A DNA stretch of 64,000 nucleotides from Planctomycetota bacterium (GTDB lineage Bacteria; Planctomycetota; Planctomycetia; Pirellulales; Pirellulaceae), in NCBI GenBank assembly GCA_014381825.1, contig JACNKX010000062.1, positions 1-64,000 of the forward strand, read 5' to 3'. The notes beneath the pieces are model-generated. The model had not been told where the DNA came from. It ran no database searches and saw nothing but the letters and a program-made list of their open reading frames with translations. Positions 19,953 through 28,415 of this stretch are shown piece after piece; the stretch's first letter is position 1, and each line of letters opens with the position of its first letter. The translations under genes and the position numbers were made by a program.

Positions 19953-20879
19953 ATGCCCAACATTTTGACCTTCACGAAGCGAGCTTGCCCCCTGGCGGTT
20001 TGCGCACTCGTGACAATCGCCTGGCAATCAACAGCTGTTGCACAACAACAGCCATTTCCGTTCTCCGATCCACAGAAGATGTTCGAACAATTCTTCGGCG
20101 CGGCGCCGGAAGAAGATCGAGCCAAAATCGACGAGATCAAGGTCCCGACACGCGAAGAATCGCAGATCGGAGAAAGAGCAAGTCGCGAGTACTTGGCCGA
20201 GGTTCGTCGAAATGGGACCAAAGTCTTAACTCGCGGTAAGGACGTTGAGTATCTTCGTCAGCTCATTGCTGAAGTCCACCCCAAGATGGAAAACGCGAAA
20301 CGCTACAAAGCGATCCGTGTTTACCTTGCCGACTCGAGCGAAACCGACGCACGTTCCTTTCCAGGCGGAACGTTGATCTTGTATCGAGGCATGTTGGAAT
20401 TCGCTGAGAACGAAGCGGCCCTGGTGGGCGTCATCGGTCACGAGCTGTCCCATCTCGATCATGGGCACCAGTTGTACGATGCCAAACGCATGAAGCTGAT
20501 GCAGAAAACGTTCACTGGCGCAAACGGGTTTTCGCCCGATCAATTTTTCCGTAGCGGTGCGATGTTAGTGCGAAGTTTTAGCAAACCGTTCCGCCCAGAG
20601 GACGAGTCCGAAGCCGACAACGATGGAGCGACCTGGGCGTACGAGTTGGGCTATGATCCGCGCGAGATGGCCAAGTTGTTTCTGCGAATGCACGAACGTG
20701 ACGGGAGAGCCAAGGCAGGCCTCCCGTCCTTCCTGCGAACGCATCCGTTCCACCTCGATCGTTACAAGGCTTTGACGGATCGATACGACGAACTCCAAGC
20801 GGAAAATCCGAAAGACGAACTCTATATCGGTCGTGAAAATCTCGACAATCGCGTCCCGCGTTCGGCAAGAGAGTTCTGA
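19953..20879 (+). CDS. Exported M48-family zinc metalloprotease
   Basis: A 308-residue protein with a signal peptide (CPLAVCALVTIAWQSTAVAQQ). The zinc-binding HExxH is H163-E-L-S-H167 in GVIGHELSHLDHGH; the downstream acidic ligand lies in EDESEADNDGA. This is the pattern of soluble periplasmic M48B peptidases (BepA/LoiP-like), which degrade misfolded outer-membrane proteins. ALTDRYDEL at the C terminus is usual for the group. It follows the small membrane protein by 18 bp and forms a run with the HtrA-like fusion, so this stretch looks like an envelope protein quality-control cluster. TPR repeats found in BepA are absent. Confidence 0.9.
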   Translation: MPNILTFTKRACPLAVCALVTIAWQSTAVAQQQPFPFSDPQKMFEQFFGAAPEEDRAKIDEIKVPTREESQIGERASREYLAEVRRNGTKVLTRGKDVEYLRQLIAEVHPKMENAKRYKAIRVYLADSSETDARSFPGGTLILYRGMLEFAENEAALVGVIGHELSHLDHGHQLYDAKRMKLMQKTFTGANGFSPDQFFRSGAMLVRSFSKPFRPEDESEADNDGATWAYELGYDPREMAKLFLRMHERDGRAKAGLPSFLRTHPFHLDRYKALTDRYDELQAENPKDELYIGRENLDNRVPRSAREF

Positions 20880-20906
20880 CGAACGAGAAGTTGGGCCGTC
20901 CTTCGT

Positions 20907-21332
20907 CTAGCTACCCTGTGAGATATGATCCGCGATCCAAGCTTCTAGTTCATCGAGATCGACTGGCGGAAGCTCCGCCAAATCGGGACGCAGCTTTTGG
21001 GCACCGCCGAGATAGACGTGCGTGATGTCTTGCTGAGTCTTCTCTGTGTTCCAATGAACAAGAATTCGAATGCACTTCTGCAGCGAGCCAGGAACGTTCA
21101 GTTCGTACGAGCAGAGCAGCGGCACTTCGCGCCATCCGAGCTGTCGAGCGGCAAGGGCGGGAAACTCCGCATCGAGATCGCGAGTTAGAGTGAACGTTGC
21201 GCTTGCCACATCTTCGGACGCGATATCGTTAAAGCGAATCATGAGGGCGAGGAGCTTGCGAGTTTCCTCCAAAATCGCTTCCCGTGAATTCGACTCCACT
21301 GTCGTCGCACCTCGGACACCACGGCAGTACAT
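20907..21332 (-). CDS. aroH: Monofunctional chorismate mutase, AroH class
   Basis: A 141-residue protein converting chorismate to prephenate, the entry to phenylalanine and tyrosine synthesis. It has the Bacillus AroH landmarks: [11 protein letters not shown] at the start (Arg7 equivalent), [47 protein letters not shown] (Cys, Glu and Arg of the active site) and [14 protein letters not shown]. It carries a roughly 18-residue C-terminal extension. ATG at 21332 is preceded by AAGGA. No other aromatic-amino-acid gene is nearby. It is convergent with the M48 gene. Confidence 0.93.
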   Translation of the reverse strand: MYCRGVRGATTVESNSREAILEETRKLLALMIRFNDIASEDVASATFTLTRDLDAEFPALAARQLGWREVPLLCSYELNVPGSLQKCIRILVHWNTEKTQQDITHVYLGGAQKLRPDLAELPPVDLDELEAWIADHISQGS

Positions 21333-21416
21333 TCTCGTCCTTTCTCCGAAAACTCAATCTCTCTACGGCAGAGTTTAACTTACCGTCCAAATGCATCGCC
21401 CGATAGACTCCCACGA

Positions 21417-21842
21417 TTACCTGCCACCACGACAACGGTGCGTCCAGCGACAGAAACCGTCGGTATCCGGCAGGATGATCGGCGACATCGCGATCTCCTG
21501 AGGGTTCGCATAGCGATAGGTGAAGGCCTGCCGCGCTTCGCCTTGCAAAGTACGACAAGCAACCACCTCGCGGACGTATAGATCGTCATCGTCTTGACTG
21601 TAGCCTTCGATCTCGTCCAGCATGGCAAGCGTTGCTTCGATATCGGCCTCCACAAACGACCATAACTCACCAAGAATCAAGCTCTCGCCAATGACTAGCG
21701 CCGGATATTCACCCAAGTCACGCAACTCGCCTTGGATCGCGCCCCATTCAATTTGCGAGGGCTTGCGAGGCCAACATCGCTCGCGCTGTTCACCCCGCTG
21801 GAGCGTTCCGTAAACAAAGATCGCATTGACCATTTGCAACAT
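21417..21842 (-). CDS. Gamma-glutamylcyclotransferase (AIG2/GGCT-like) family protein
   Basis: A 141-residue protein. The signature VYGTLQRGEQ is the YGSL-type substrate loop of the GGCT fold; LGEYPALVIGES and EGYSQDDDDLYVREVV follow, with the catalytic Glu probably in ATLAMLDEIEGY. It lies 18 bp downstream of the AddA-like gene on the same strand. Family members cyclise gamma-glutamyl compounds or split glutathione derivatives. The C terminus (TDGFCRWTHRCRGGR) is not conserved. Start at 21842 or the Met at 21833. Confidence 0.78.
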   Translation of the reverse strand: MLQMVNAIFVYGTLQRGEQRERCWPRKPSQIEWGAIQGELRDLGEYPALVIGESLILGELWSFVEADIEATLAMLDEIEGYSQDDDDLYVREVVACRTLQGEARQAFTYRYANPQEIAMSPIILPDTDGFCRWTHRCRGGR

Positions 21843-21860
21843 CGAGGTGAACTCTCCGAT

Positions 21861-24800
21861 TCACGCCACGCGAACAATCAGTCCGCTACTGACTAACACG
21901 AGCCGAGCGATGACTTGCTCGGGCGCAAGTCCCGACATGCGACAAACGGCGTCGCGATAGGACTCCAGCTGGGGGCGATAATACTCTCGCTTCTTGCTCA
22001 ACGCGTTGTCACTTTCGACCGCGTCAGTTTTGAAGTCGATGATGTCGGCGGCAACGAGTTGTTGACCTGCGTAAATCCACACGATGCGATCAATGCTGCC
22101 GTTGAGCAATTGGCAACCGTTGCGCACAGCAAACGTTCGCTCATTCTCGACGACAACGCGGGGCTTATCCATCGTTAGCGCGTCGCAAACTGACTTGCCG
22201 AATCCGATTTTCGCTGGAGCGGTGTATGCGGCTTGCGATAACTGGTGCAAGACGGACGGCTGGGCAAGCATCTCGCGGAAGGCAGCCAACTCGTGCTCGA
22301 TGTCCAATACCGACGCCTCACTTCGACGAAGTTCACTCGCAACGCGTCGCAGTCGCTGCTCGTCTGGCGTTCCTTCTTCGATCCAGGTGATCTGTTCAAA
22401 CCACGCATGAATCAGCGTGCCGCGAGCCAGGGCCGATGACTGTCGAGGCCGGAGCAACTCATTCATATTCACACGCGCTCCGCCCTCGAAGCCAGAAGGG
22501 CTCTGTCGATCGAGCCCCCGGCGGCGGTGTTTCCTCGTGCGAGCCAGTTGGATCGCGGCTGGCAGCGGTTCGCGGGTGGCGACCGTCGCTGGCTCTTCGC
22601 GAGTGACCTGTGAAAACCAATCTTTGTCTCCACGCTCGTAAAGCAATGTGTCCGGCAGGGCCGCCTCGTTTCCGCGCAACGCTGCTCGTAACAACCCCGC
22701 CGATGTTAGCGGAACGACACGTTCATTCTCCTTTGAAGGAGCAATGATCATGTGCAGCGCATGAACGGCTCTCGTTAAGGCCACATACAACACACAGAGG
22801 GATTCGGTGACGGTCCGATCTGTTGCCTCCTCGAACATCTGCTGAAACTTCTTGGGGAGGAGCTGCTGCATGTCGGAGTTGACGTAGCGGCAAATGCGAT
22901 TTGCTGGACTAACCGGAGTTTTTCGATGAACCACAAATGAATCGGGCTGCCCAATTAATCGGCCTTCCAGCTCAGGCAGGACAACGATATCGAATTCCAG
23001 TCCCTTTGCCTGATGGATCGTCATGACTCGAACTTGCGCACTCGTCGGGTCAGCTACCCGCTGCTGCTCGACGAATCGAACGAAATCATCAACGCGATTC
23101 GTCGCGCGCCGCTGATAGGTGAATGCCAATTCGACTAACTGTCCAAGCCGACTGCATTCTCGCTGCGTGATTTTCGGCGACAGGATCTCGGCCCAGGAGG
23201 CGATCGTCGGGCCGTACCCGCGATCAATTAACGAACGCCGAACTTCTTGGCTGATTCGAAAGCAACTCTCGTCGTCCTCGTGATCCATGAGATCAAGACT
23301 GTTTCGGAGCGGGCTGGCCGCTACGTGAAACCTTGCGATGGTATCTCCCGGATGATCAGCGAGTCGCAGGAGCGAGAGAACCAACTGTACGGCAGCCGAA
23401 TCGGTAAGCGGGTTGCCGCCCTCCTCGCTCGCTAACACTTGCTGCTCTCGCAGTAGTCCGATCAATTTCCCCACCGTGTCGTTGCGTCGCACGAGGACGC
23501 CGACTGTGTGACTTGGCGACCGCACCGCAAACTCCGCCACTCGTTCCGCAGTGAACTTGAGCAATCCATCGCTGCCCGATGCAGTTTCCAATGCTACATA
23601 GCCAGCCAAATCCTCGCGTTTTGTCGAGTGCCGTGTAAACCGTTGACACCACTTTTGTACGGCGTCTTCCGCTCGCCCTAGATTAGAGTGCTGACAAGCA
23701 TTCGCAAACACTTCATTGACGGTTTCGATGACGGGTTCGGAAGAACGAAAGCTTGCGTTCAAGCCAGTTTCTTCGAGTGCCGGTAACTCCGAACTGATAG
23801 CATCAAAGATCTCGGCGACGCCGCCTCGCCAACCGTAAATCGCTTGCTTCGTGTCGCCGACACAAAAGAAGGACGCGTCGGCTTCGCCGGTGACACGTTC
23901 GGCAAACGGTCGAAGTACGTCCCATTGCGCCGGTGCCGTGTCCTGAAATTCGTCGAGGAGGAGATGCTGCACGCTGGCATCAAGTCGAAACGACAGTTGG
24001 CGGTAGGCTCCATTCCCTCTGTTGTCACTCAAGGCGTCTGGCAACGAACGGGCCAAAAATCGTGTGACGTCATCGAATCGATTCGCGTGTTGCTGGCGTT
24101 TACGAGTGGCGTACTCGGCATCGAATTTCGCCAGCAGGTCGTAAGAAGCTTCCGTCTGCTTTGCAATTCGGCCAAGGAGTAGCGAGCGACTGTGCTTCAG
24201 CAACCGCTTATAGATCGCTACGGCGTGGTCGGGAATGGGCTTTTTATAGTAAGTCACCTCACCGGCGAGTACCTTGCCCGCAAGCCCCTTGGCGATGAAT
24301 GTCTCCCAGTCACCGACCAACGCTCGTGTATAGTCTTCGTCTCGTGCTCGCTCGAATCGCTTACCCGGCATGACAAGGGTGCGTAGATCTTCAAGCACTA
24401 GCACGAACTCGTCGTCCGAAAGCGGCTTCTCGAAGCTTAGCGCATGCCAGGCGTCTGCGTCTGTCTCTTGGAATAAGCTCTCCAGGTCATTCACCGTCGT
24501 CCGAATCATCTGACCAATTGACCGATTTGCTTCGCCCTTCGTCAACAAATGCGTCAACGTGAGTAACTCATTCGTGTCCTCCCCATCGATCACCGCTTCG
24601 ATTGCTTCGTCGCGTATCACGGCGTCCTGAAACTGGTCGACGATCTGCCAAGCCGGTGATAAACCAATCTCGAGACTCACGCTGCGAGCCATTTGGCCGA
24701 AGAAACTATCGAGCGTACTGACTTGCAACCGATGCAGACTGCGAAGCAAACCAATCAATTGCTTGCGACATCGCTCGCAAGTTAGTGAAGTATCACCGAT

Positions 24801-25043
24801 GAACTCGCCGAGTTGTTTGCAGGCCTTCCGGTCACTGGCCGCGTCCGCCAAACGCACGACGATCCGATCGAGAATTTCCGCCGCTGCTTTACGCGTGAAG
24901 GTCGTCGCAAGGATCTGATCGGGCGTTACACCGGCGTTCAACAGCGCAAGATATCTGTTCGACAGTTGAAACGTTTTTCCAGTTCCGGCAGACGCTCGAA
25001 TCACTTTATTCGGAAAGTGTTCCTTTGCTGCGTTGCGGGTCAT
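21861..25043 (-). CDS. AddA-like UvrD-family helicase-nuclease
   Basis: A 1060-residue SF1A DNA helicase joined to a C-terminal PD-(D/E)XK nuclease. Motif I is RASAGTGKTFQLSNR (17-30), Ia ATTFTRKAAAEI, motif II LLLDEFQDTAPAQWDVLRPF, motif III FFCVGDTKQAIYGWRGG, motif V VRVMTIHQAKGLEFDIVV and motif VI LYVALTRAV. The nuclease residues lie in LNGSIDRIVW and ADIIDFKTDA. This is the AddA pattern of double-strand break resection. AddA normally acts with AddB, and addB is usually adjacent; no AddB-like gene is in the window, so the partner is distant or absent. The short spacing to the GGCT-like gene suggests one transcript. Confidence 0.9.
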   Translation of the reverse strand: MTRNAAKEHFPNKVIRASAGTGKTFQLSNRYLALLNAGVTPDQILATTFTRKAAAEILDRIVVRLADAASDRKACKQLGEFIGDTSLTCERCRKQLIGLLRSLHRLQVSTLDSFFGQMARSVSLEIGLSPAWQIVDQFQDAVIRDEAIEAVIDGEDTNELLTLTHLLTKGEANRSIGQMIRTTVNDLESLFQETDADAWHALSFEKPLSDDEFVLVLEDLRTLVMPGKRFERARDEDYTRALVGDWETFIAKGLAGKVLAGEVTYYKKPIPDHAVAIYKRLLKHSRSLLLGRIAKQTEASYDLLAKFDAEYATRKRQQHANRFDDVTRFLARSLPDALSDNRGNGAYRQLSFRLDASVQHLLLDEFQDTAPAQWDVLRPFAERVTGEADASFFCVGDTKQAIYGWRGGVAEIFDAISSELPALEETGLNASFRSSEPVIETVNEVFANACQHSNLGRAEDAVQKWCQRFTRHSTKREDLAGYVALETASGSDGLLKFTAERVAEFAVRSPSHTVGVLVRRNDTVGKLIGLLREQQVLASEEGGNPLTDSAAVQLVLSLLRLADHPGDTIARFHVAASPLRNSLDLMDHEDDESCFRISQEVRRSLIDRGYGPTIASWAEILSPKITQRECSRLGQLVELAFTYQRRATNRVDDFVRFVEQQRVADPTSAQVRVMTIHQAKGLEFDIVVLPELEGRLIGQPDSFVVHRKTPVSPANRICRYVNSDMQQLLPKKFQQMFEEATDRTVTESLCVLYVALTRAVHALHMIIAPSKENERVVPLTSAGLLRAALRGNEAALPDTLLYERGDKDWFSQVTREEPATVATREPLPAAIQLARTRKHRRRGLDRQSPSGFEGGARVNMNELLRPRQSSALARGTLIHAWFEQITWIEEGTPDEQRLRRVASELRRSEASVLDIEHELAAFREMLAQPSVLHQLSQAAYTAPAKIGFGKSVCDALTMDKPRVVVENERTFAVRNGCQLLNGSIDRIVWIYAGQQLVAADIIDFKTDAVESDNALSKKREYYRPQLESYRDAVCRMSGLAPEQVIARLVLVSSGLIVRVA

Positions 25044-25112
25044 CCGTGATGGTCTTTCCGAGGAGCTACTGACTGAATGGAGTGAGGTTAGACGAGTGTC
25101 CCGATTACAGAG

Positions 25113-26468
25113 TCACACCAGTTCTCGAATTGGCGAACCGCTGGGAAGGATCGCGATCGGACGCCCCGCGAAATCAAGGAAGGTGTGATCCGGACTGATG
25201 CGAAGGTGACGATAGATCGTTGCCAGCAAGTCTTGTGGTGAGTAGGGACGATCGGTCGGATACTCGGCTTTGGAATTCGTTGAACCGACGACTTGCCCCA
25301 TTCGCATTCCACCTCCCGAGATGAGTGCTGAGTAAGCCTGCGGCCAATGATCTCGTCCTGTTCCGTTCGCGTTATGCGACAGCCGTGGCGTTCGGCCAAA
25401 TTCGCCCATGACAACGACCATGATTCGGCGGTCGAGATCACGTGCGAATACGTCTTCGATCAAAGCCGAAAGGGCTTGATCCAAATATGGCAAGCGCACC
25501 TTCATGTAGTCTCCGAAATGACCGGGACGCCCGGCGTTCATTATGTGATCGTCCCAATTCGTGAACTCCTGGCCGTTTTCCGGCGTGTTGATGTAAAGCG
25601 TTGTTACGCCAACACCGGCTTCGGCCAATCTCCGAGCCAGCAAACAACCTTGCCCCCAAAGGTGTCGCCCATAGCGATCCCTTAGCGACTCTTCCTCGCG
25701 AGATAGATCGAATGCAGCAGCAGCCTGCGGGCTTGTCAGCATGTCGAACGCCAAATCGTGAAAACGATCGACGGAATTCATCGCTCCAGATGCATCCAAC
25801 CCAGTGCGATACCGATCGAACATCTTCATCAACCGGTGACGTTCTTCAAATATCTTCGTGTCCGTACCAGGTGCGAGCGAAATCTGCGGTGGGCGGTAGT
25901 TGTTGGCGTGTGGATTGTTGATCTCAAAAGCACCATGATGCGCACCTAGATAAGTCGGGCGCGTCATATATGGCTTCTGCGGAATGGCTACGGAGGGAGG
26001 GATCGCGTTCTGTCCGAATCCTCGCATGTGACTAACAACGGCACCAAGATCAGGATGCTCACTTTTGGACTGGGAGGTCGGATCAAGCACCGTCGGCCGC
26101 TTGCCCGTCAGGACAATAATGCCGCCGTCACTGTGAATGCCGACGTCATGATTCAGTGATCGGACCAGCGAAAACTTGTCGGCCAATTTGGCTTGCAGCG
26201 GAAAATGCTCGCAGATGTCCATGCCAGCTATATTCGTGCTGATCGGCGCGAAGACGCTACGGTATTCGATCGGAGCATCGGGCTTCAGGTCATACGTTTC
26301 GAGCTGCGACGGGCCGCCATGTAAGTAGAGAAGTATGACCGATGTGTCGACCGAAGCTTCGCGAGCGGCGGCCAGTCGCGCCAGATTCAAGCCGCCGAGT
26401 CCCAAGAGTCCGGCGCGCAAAAACGCACGACGCTCTATCGATTTCGGGCTGGGCAAGTCATTTAGCAT
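25113..26468 (-). CDS. DUF1501 (sulfatase-like fold) exported protein
   Basis: A 451-residue protein of the planctomycete-expanded DUF1501 family. A twin-arginine-like leader (IERRAFLRAGLLGLGGLNLARL) opens it. Family strings are VILLYLHGGPSQLETYDLKPDAP, EHFPLQAKLADKFSLVRSLNH, GCLLARRLAEAGVGVTTLYIN, VVVMGEFGRTPRL and NGTGRDHWPQAYS; the metal-binding-like D/H residues fit an alkaline-phosphatase-like fold. The reaction is unknown. The ATG at 26468 has GGAG five bases upstream. Unlike the other complete DUF1501 genes here it has no DUF1549/1553 gene beside it: its neighbour is an AddA-like gene. Confidence 0.9.
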   Translation of the reverse strand: MLNDLPSPKSIERRAFLRAGLLGLGGLNLARLAAAREASVDTSVILLYLHGGPSQLETYDLKPDAPIEYRSVFAPISTNIAGMDICEHFPLQAKLADKFSLVRSLNHDVGIHSDGGIIVLTGKRPTVLDPTSQSKSEHPDLGAVVSHMRGFGQNAIPPSVAIPQKPYMTRPTYLGAHHGAFEINNPHANNYRPPQISLAPGTDTKIFEERHRLMKMFDRYRTGLDASGAMNSVDRFHDLAFDMLTSPQAAAAFDLSREEESLRDRYGRHLWGQGCLLARRLAEAGVGVTTLYINTPENGQEFTNWDDHIMNAGRPGHFGDYMKVRLPYLDQALSALIEDVFARDLDRRIMVVVMGEFGRTPRLSHNANGTGRDHWPQAYSALISGGGMRMGQVVGSTNSKAEYPTDRPYSPQDLLATIYRHLRISPDHTFLDFAGRPIAILPSGSPIRELV

Positions 26469-26867
26469 TCGATCTCCATTTAACAGCCGTGCTTGTCCTT
26501 GGTGGCCGGTCGAGGTTGGGTCGTCCGTTCTGCAGAACAATCCACGTTTCCGACGGCCTATCATAGCCGGTTTGCTGCCCATCACACCACAACATTTTAG
26601 CCAGCGGTTCAGCGCTCGGGCCGCTCCCTTCAAGTAACAAGGCGCGTTCGCACGCGTTATCGCCCGAAATGGGCCGAGGCGATGCCCGGATAACCGGTAC
26701 AGAGCGACGCCGATCTAGAGTTGCCCGGCCCGATAAGCCCTAGCTATTCTCCTGGCGATCGCTAGTGCGTGACCTATCTTTTCGCGTAGTCCAGGATGAT
26801 GTGTAGCGCATGTCACTGCATTGACCAAGTTCACTGAACCGATTTCGAAACTGATCGGGAGCAATTG
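26469..26867. other. Divergent intergenic region without a gene
   Basis: About 400 bp between the DUF1501 gene (minus) and the DHH gene (plus). Both genes must be transcribed from here. I see no convincing coding frame and no clear consensus promoter; GGGAG at 26858-26862 is the ribosome-binding site of the DHH gene. Confidence 0.6.
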
Positions 26868-27827
26868 ATGACGACTCAAGTACCGAAATACCGTTTACTG
26901 ACCCGCAGCGACTTTGACGGCCTTGTTTGCGCCGTTCTGCTGAAGGATCTCGGTATCCTGGGCGAAATCAAGTTTGTGCATCCCAAAGACGTTCAAGATG
27001 GAAAGATCGATGTCACGGACAACGACATCTTGACGAATCTGCCTTACGTTGCGGGATGCAAGATGTGCTTTGATCATCATGCCAGCGAGGGCATTCGAAA
27101 CGGGGGAGCCGACCGCGATAATCATATCCTCGATCCTCATGCCATGTCCGCGGCGCGAGTGGTTTACAATTACTTCGGTGCAGCGGAACAGTTCGCCGGC
27201 TTTCCGCAGGACATGCTCGAAGCAGTTGACAAAGCCGATGCCGCACAGTTCACCCGAGACGACGTACTGGATGCCGATGGATGGGAGTTGCTCTCGTTCC
27301 TGATGGACGCACGCACCGGGCTCGGTCGGTTCCGTGAATTCCGCGTGCCAAATTATCAGTTGATGATGGATCTGATCGACTATTGTCGCGATCATTCGAT
27401 CGAACAGATTCTCGCCCTGCCGGACGTCCAAGAACGCGTGGAACTCTATCGCGAACACGAAGGCAAGTTCGTCGAACAGGTGATGCGTTGCTCGACGGTG
27501 CATGGCAACCTGGTCGTCCTGGATCTTCGTGATGAAGAGATCATCTACGCAGGAAACCGCTTCCTGATCTACGCCCTGTTCCCTGAGTCCAACATCTCGA
27601 TGCATGTGCTTTGGGGACTCAAGAAGCAGAATACGGTCTTTACGATCGGAAAGTCGATCTTCGACCGCAGTTGCACTACGCACGTCGGTGAATTGTGTTT
27701 GGCGAACGGCGGTGGCGGACATACGGCGGCGGGAACTTGCCAAGTGCCAAATGAAGATGCGTCGCGGATTCAAGGGGAACTAATCGCTCGTATTAACGCG
27801 GACGCGGAAGAGTTCGTCGGAAGCTGA
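26868..27827 (+). CDS. DHH/DHHA1-family phosphoesterase
   Basis: A 319-residue protein. N-terminal metal motifs are TRSDFDGLVCAVLL (D-x-D) and MCFDHHAS (the DHH signature), with further acidic residues in DKADAAQF. The C-terminal DHHA1 substrate domain has ANGGGGHTAAGTCQV, the GGGHxxAAG motif. The family hydrolyses phosphodiester or polyphosphate bonds in small substrates (RecJ/NrnA/exopolyphosphatase-like). The domain layout without RecJ-specific parts suggests an NrnA-like or exopolyphosphatase-like cytosolic enzyme. The ATG at 26868 directly follows an in-frame TTG and has GGGAG five bases upstream. Confidence 0.88.
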   Translation: MTTQVPKYRLLTRSDFDGLVCAVLLKDLGILGEIKFVHPKDVQDGKIDVTDNDILTNLPYVAGCKMCFDHHASEGIRNGGADRDNHILDPHAMSAARVVYNYFGAAEQFAGFPQDMLEAVDKADAAQFTRDDVLDADGWELLSFLMDARTGLGRFREFRVPNYQLMMDLIDYCRDHSIEQILALPDVQERVELYREHEGKFVEQVMRCSTVHGNLVVLDLRDEEIIYAGNRFLIYALFPESNISMHVLWGLKKQNTVFTIGKSIFDRSCTTHVGELCLANGGGGHTAAGTCQVPNEDASRIQGELIARINADAEEFVGS

Positions 27828-27856
27828 ATTGAGATTCATCGGTTGGCGCATACGTA

Positions 27857-27884
27857 AGGGAGACCCGCTTACTCGAGCCTCCCT
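27857..27884. terminator. Weak inverted repeat between convergent genes
   Basis: AGGGAG (27857-27862) pairs with CTCCCT (27879-27884) across a 16-nt loop, between the convergent DHH and lipoprotein genes. There is no T-run, so a terminator role is only suggested by position. Confidence 0.25.
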
Positions 27885-27915
27885 CGTTGTGATTCATCAG
27901 CGCGGGAATCACTAA

Positions 27916-28146
27916 TTAAGGCGATTGCGCTTCCTGATCCGCCTCGTAAGCCTTCATCGCGGCAGCTTCGCGAGACAGCTTAAACTCCGGCCCCGGGGCG
28001 AAGTATTGGACGTCGTCAGTCAAGTAATGCGGGCTTGGCAAAGTCTGCCCGCCTACATGCACTTGGCAACCGGTCGCACTGAGTGCGGCGAGACCCACTC
28101 CACAGACAATCGCTTTGGCCCAGCTCGTTGACACTTGGTATTTCAT
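27916..28146 (-). CDS. Small lipoprotein-like exported protein
   Basis: A 76-residue protein starting at the ATG at 28146. Residues 8-24 are hydrophobic (AKAIVCGVGLAALSATG) and end at a Cys (ATGC), a near-lipobox with Ala at -3. The mature part (VHVGGQTLPSPHYLTDDVQY then FAPGPEFKLSREAAAMKA) has a composition and order I associate with a small conserved planctomycete lipoprotein of unknown role. It is convergent with the DHH gene and divergent from the CHAT gene with a 269-bp gap. Function unknown. Confidence 0.7.
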   Translation of the reverse strand: MKYQVSTSWAKAIVCGVGLAALSATGCQVHVGGQTLPSPHYLTDDVQYFAPGPEFKLSREAAAMKAYEADQEAQSP

Positions 28147-28415
28147 CGTCGGCATGCTCCGTAGAACCGGTGTAATCGTCACAAGTTATCGGGCCTCAAG
28201 CGAACGTGGCTCCACTTAATCAGTACAAAAAGTCGGCAACGTGAAAAAGTTTGCTGGTTACGGTGTGAATTGTCGCCCGTTGCGGGGTGATGCGTTATGA
28301 TGAGAAAAGCTAGGCAAGGCGAAATCTAACTTTTTGACATCGGCCCATCGGCTAAGTGCTAGCAGCCGCGTAAAGCGGCATCCGCCCAGCGTCGCAACCT
28401 CTCGGAGTCACTTCG

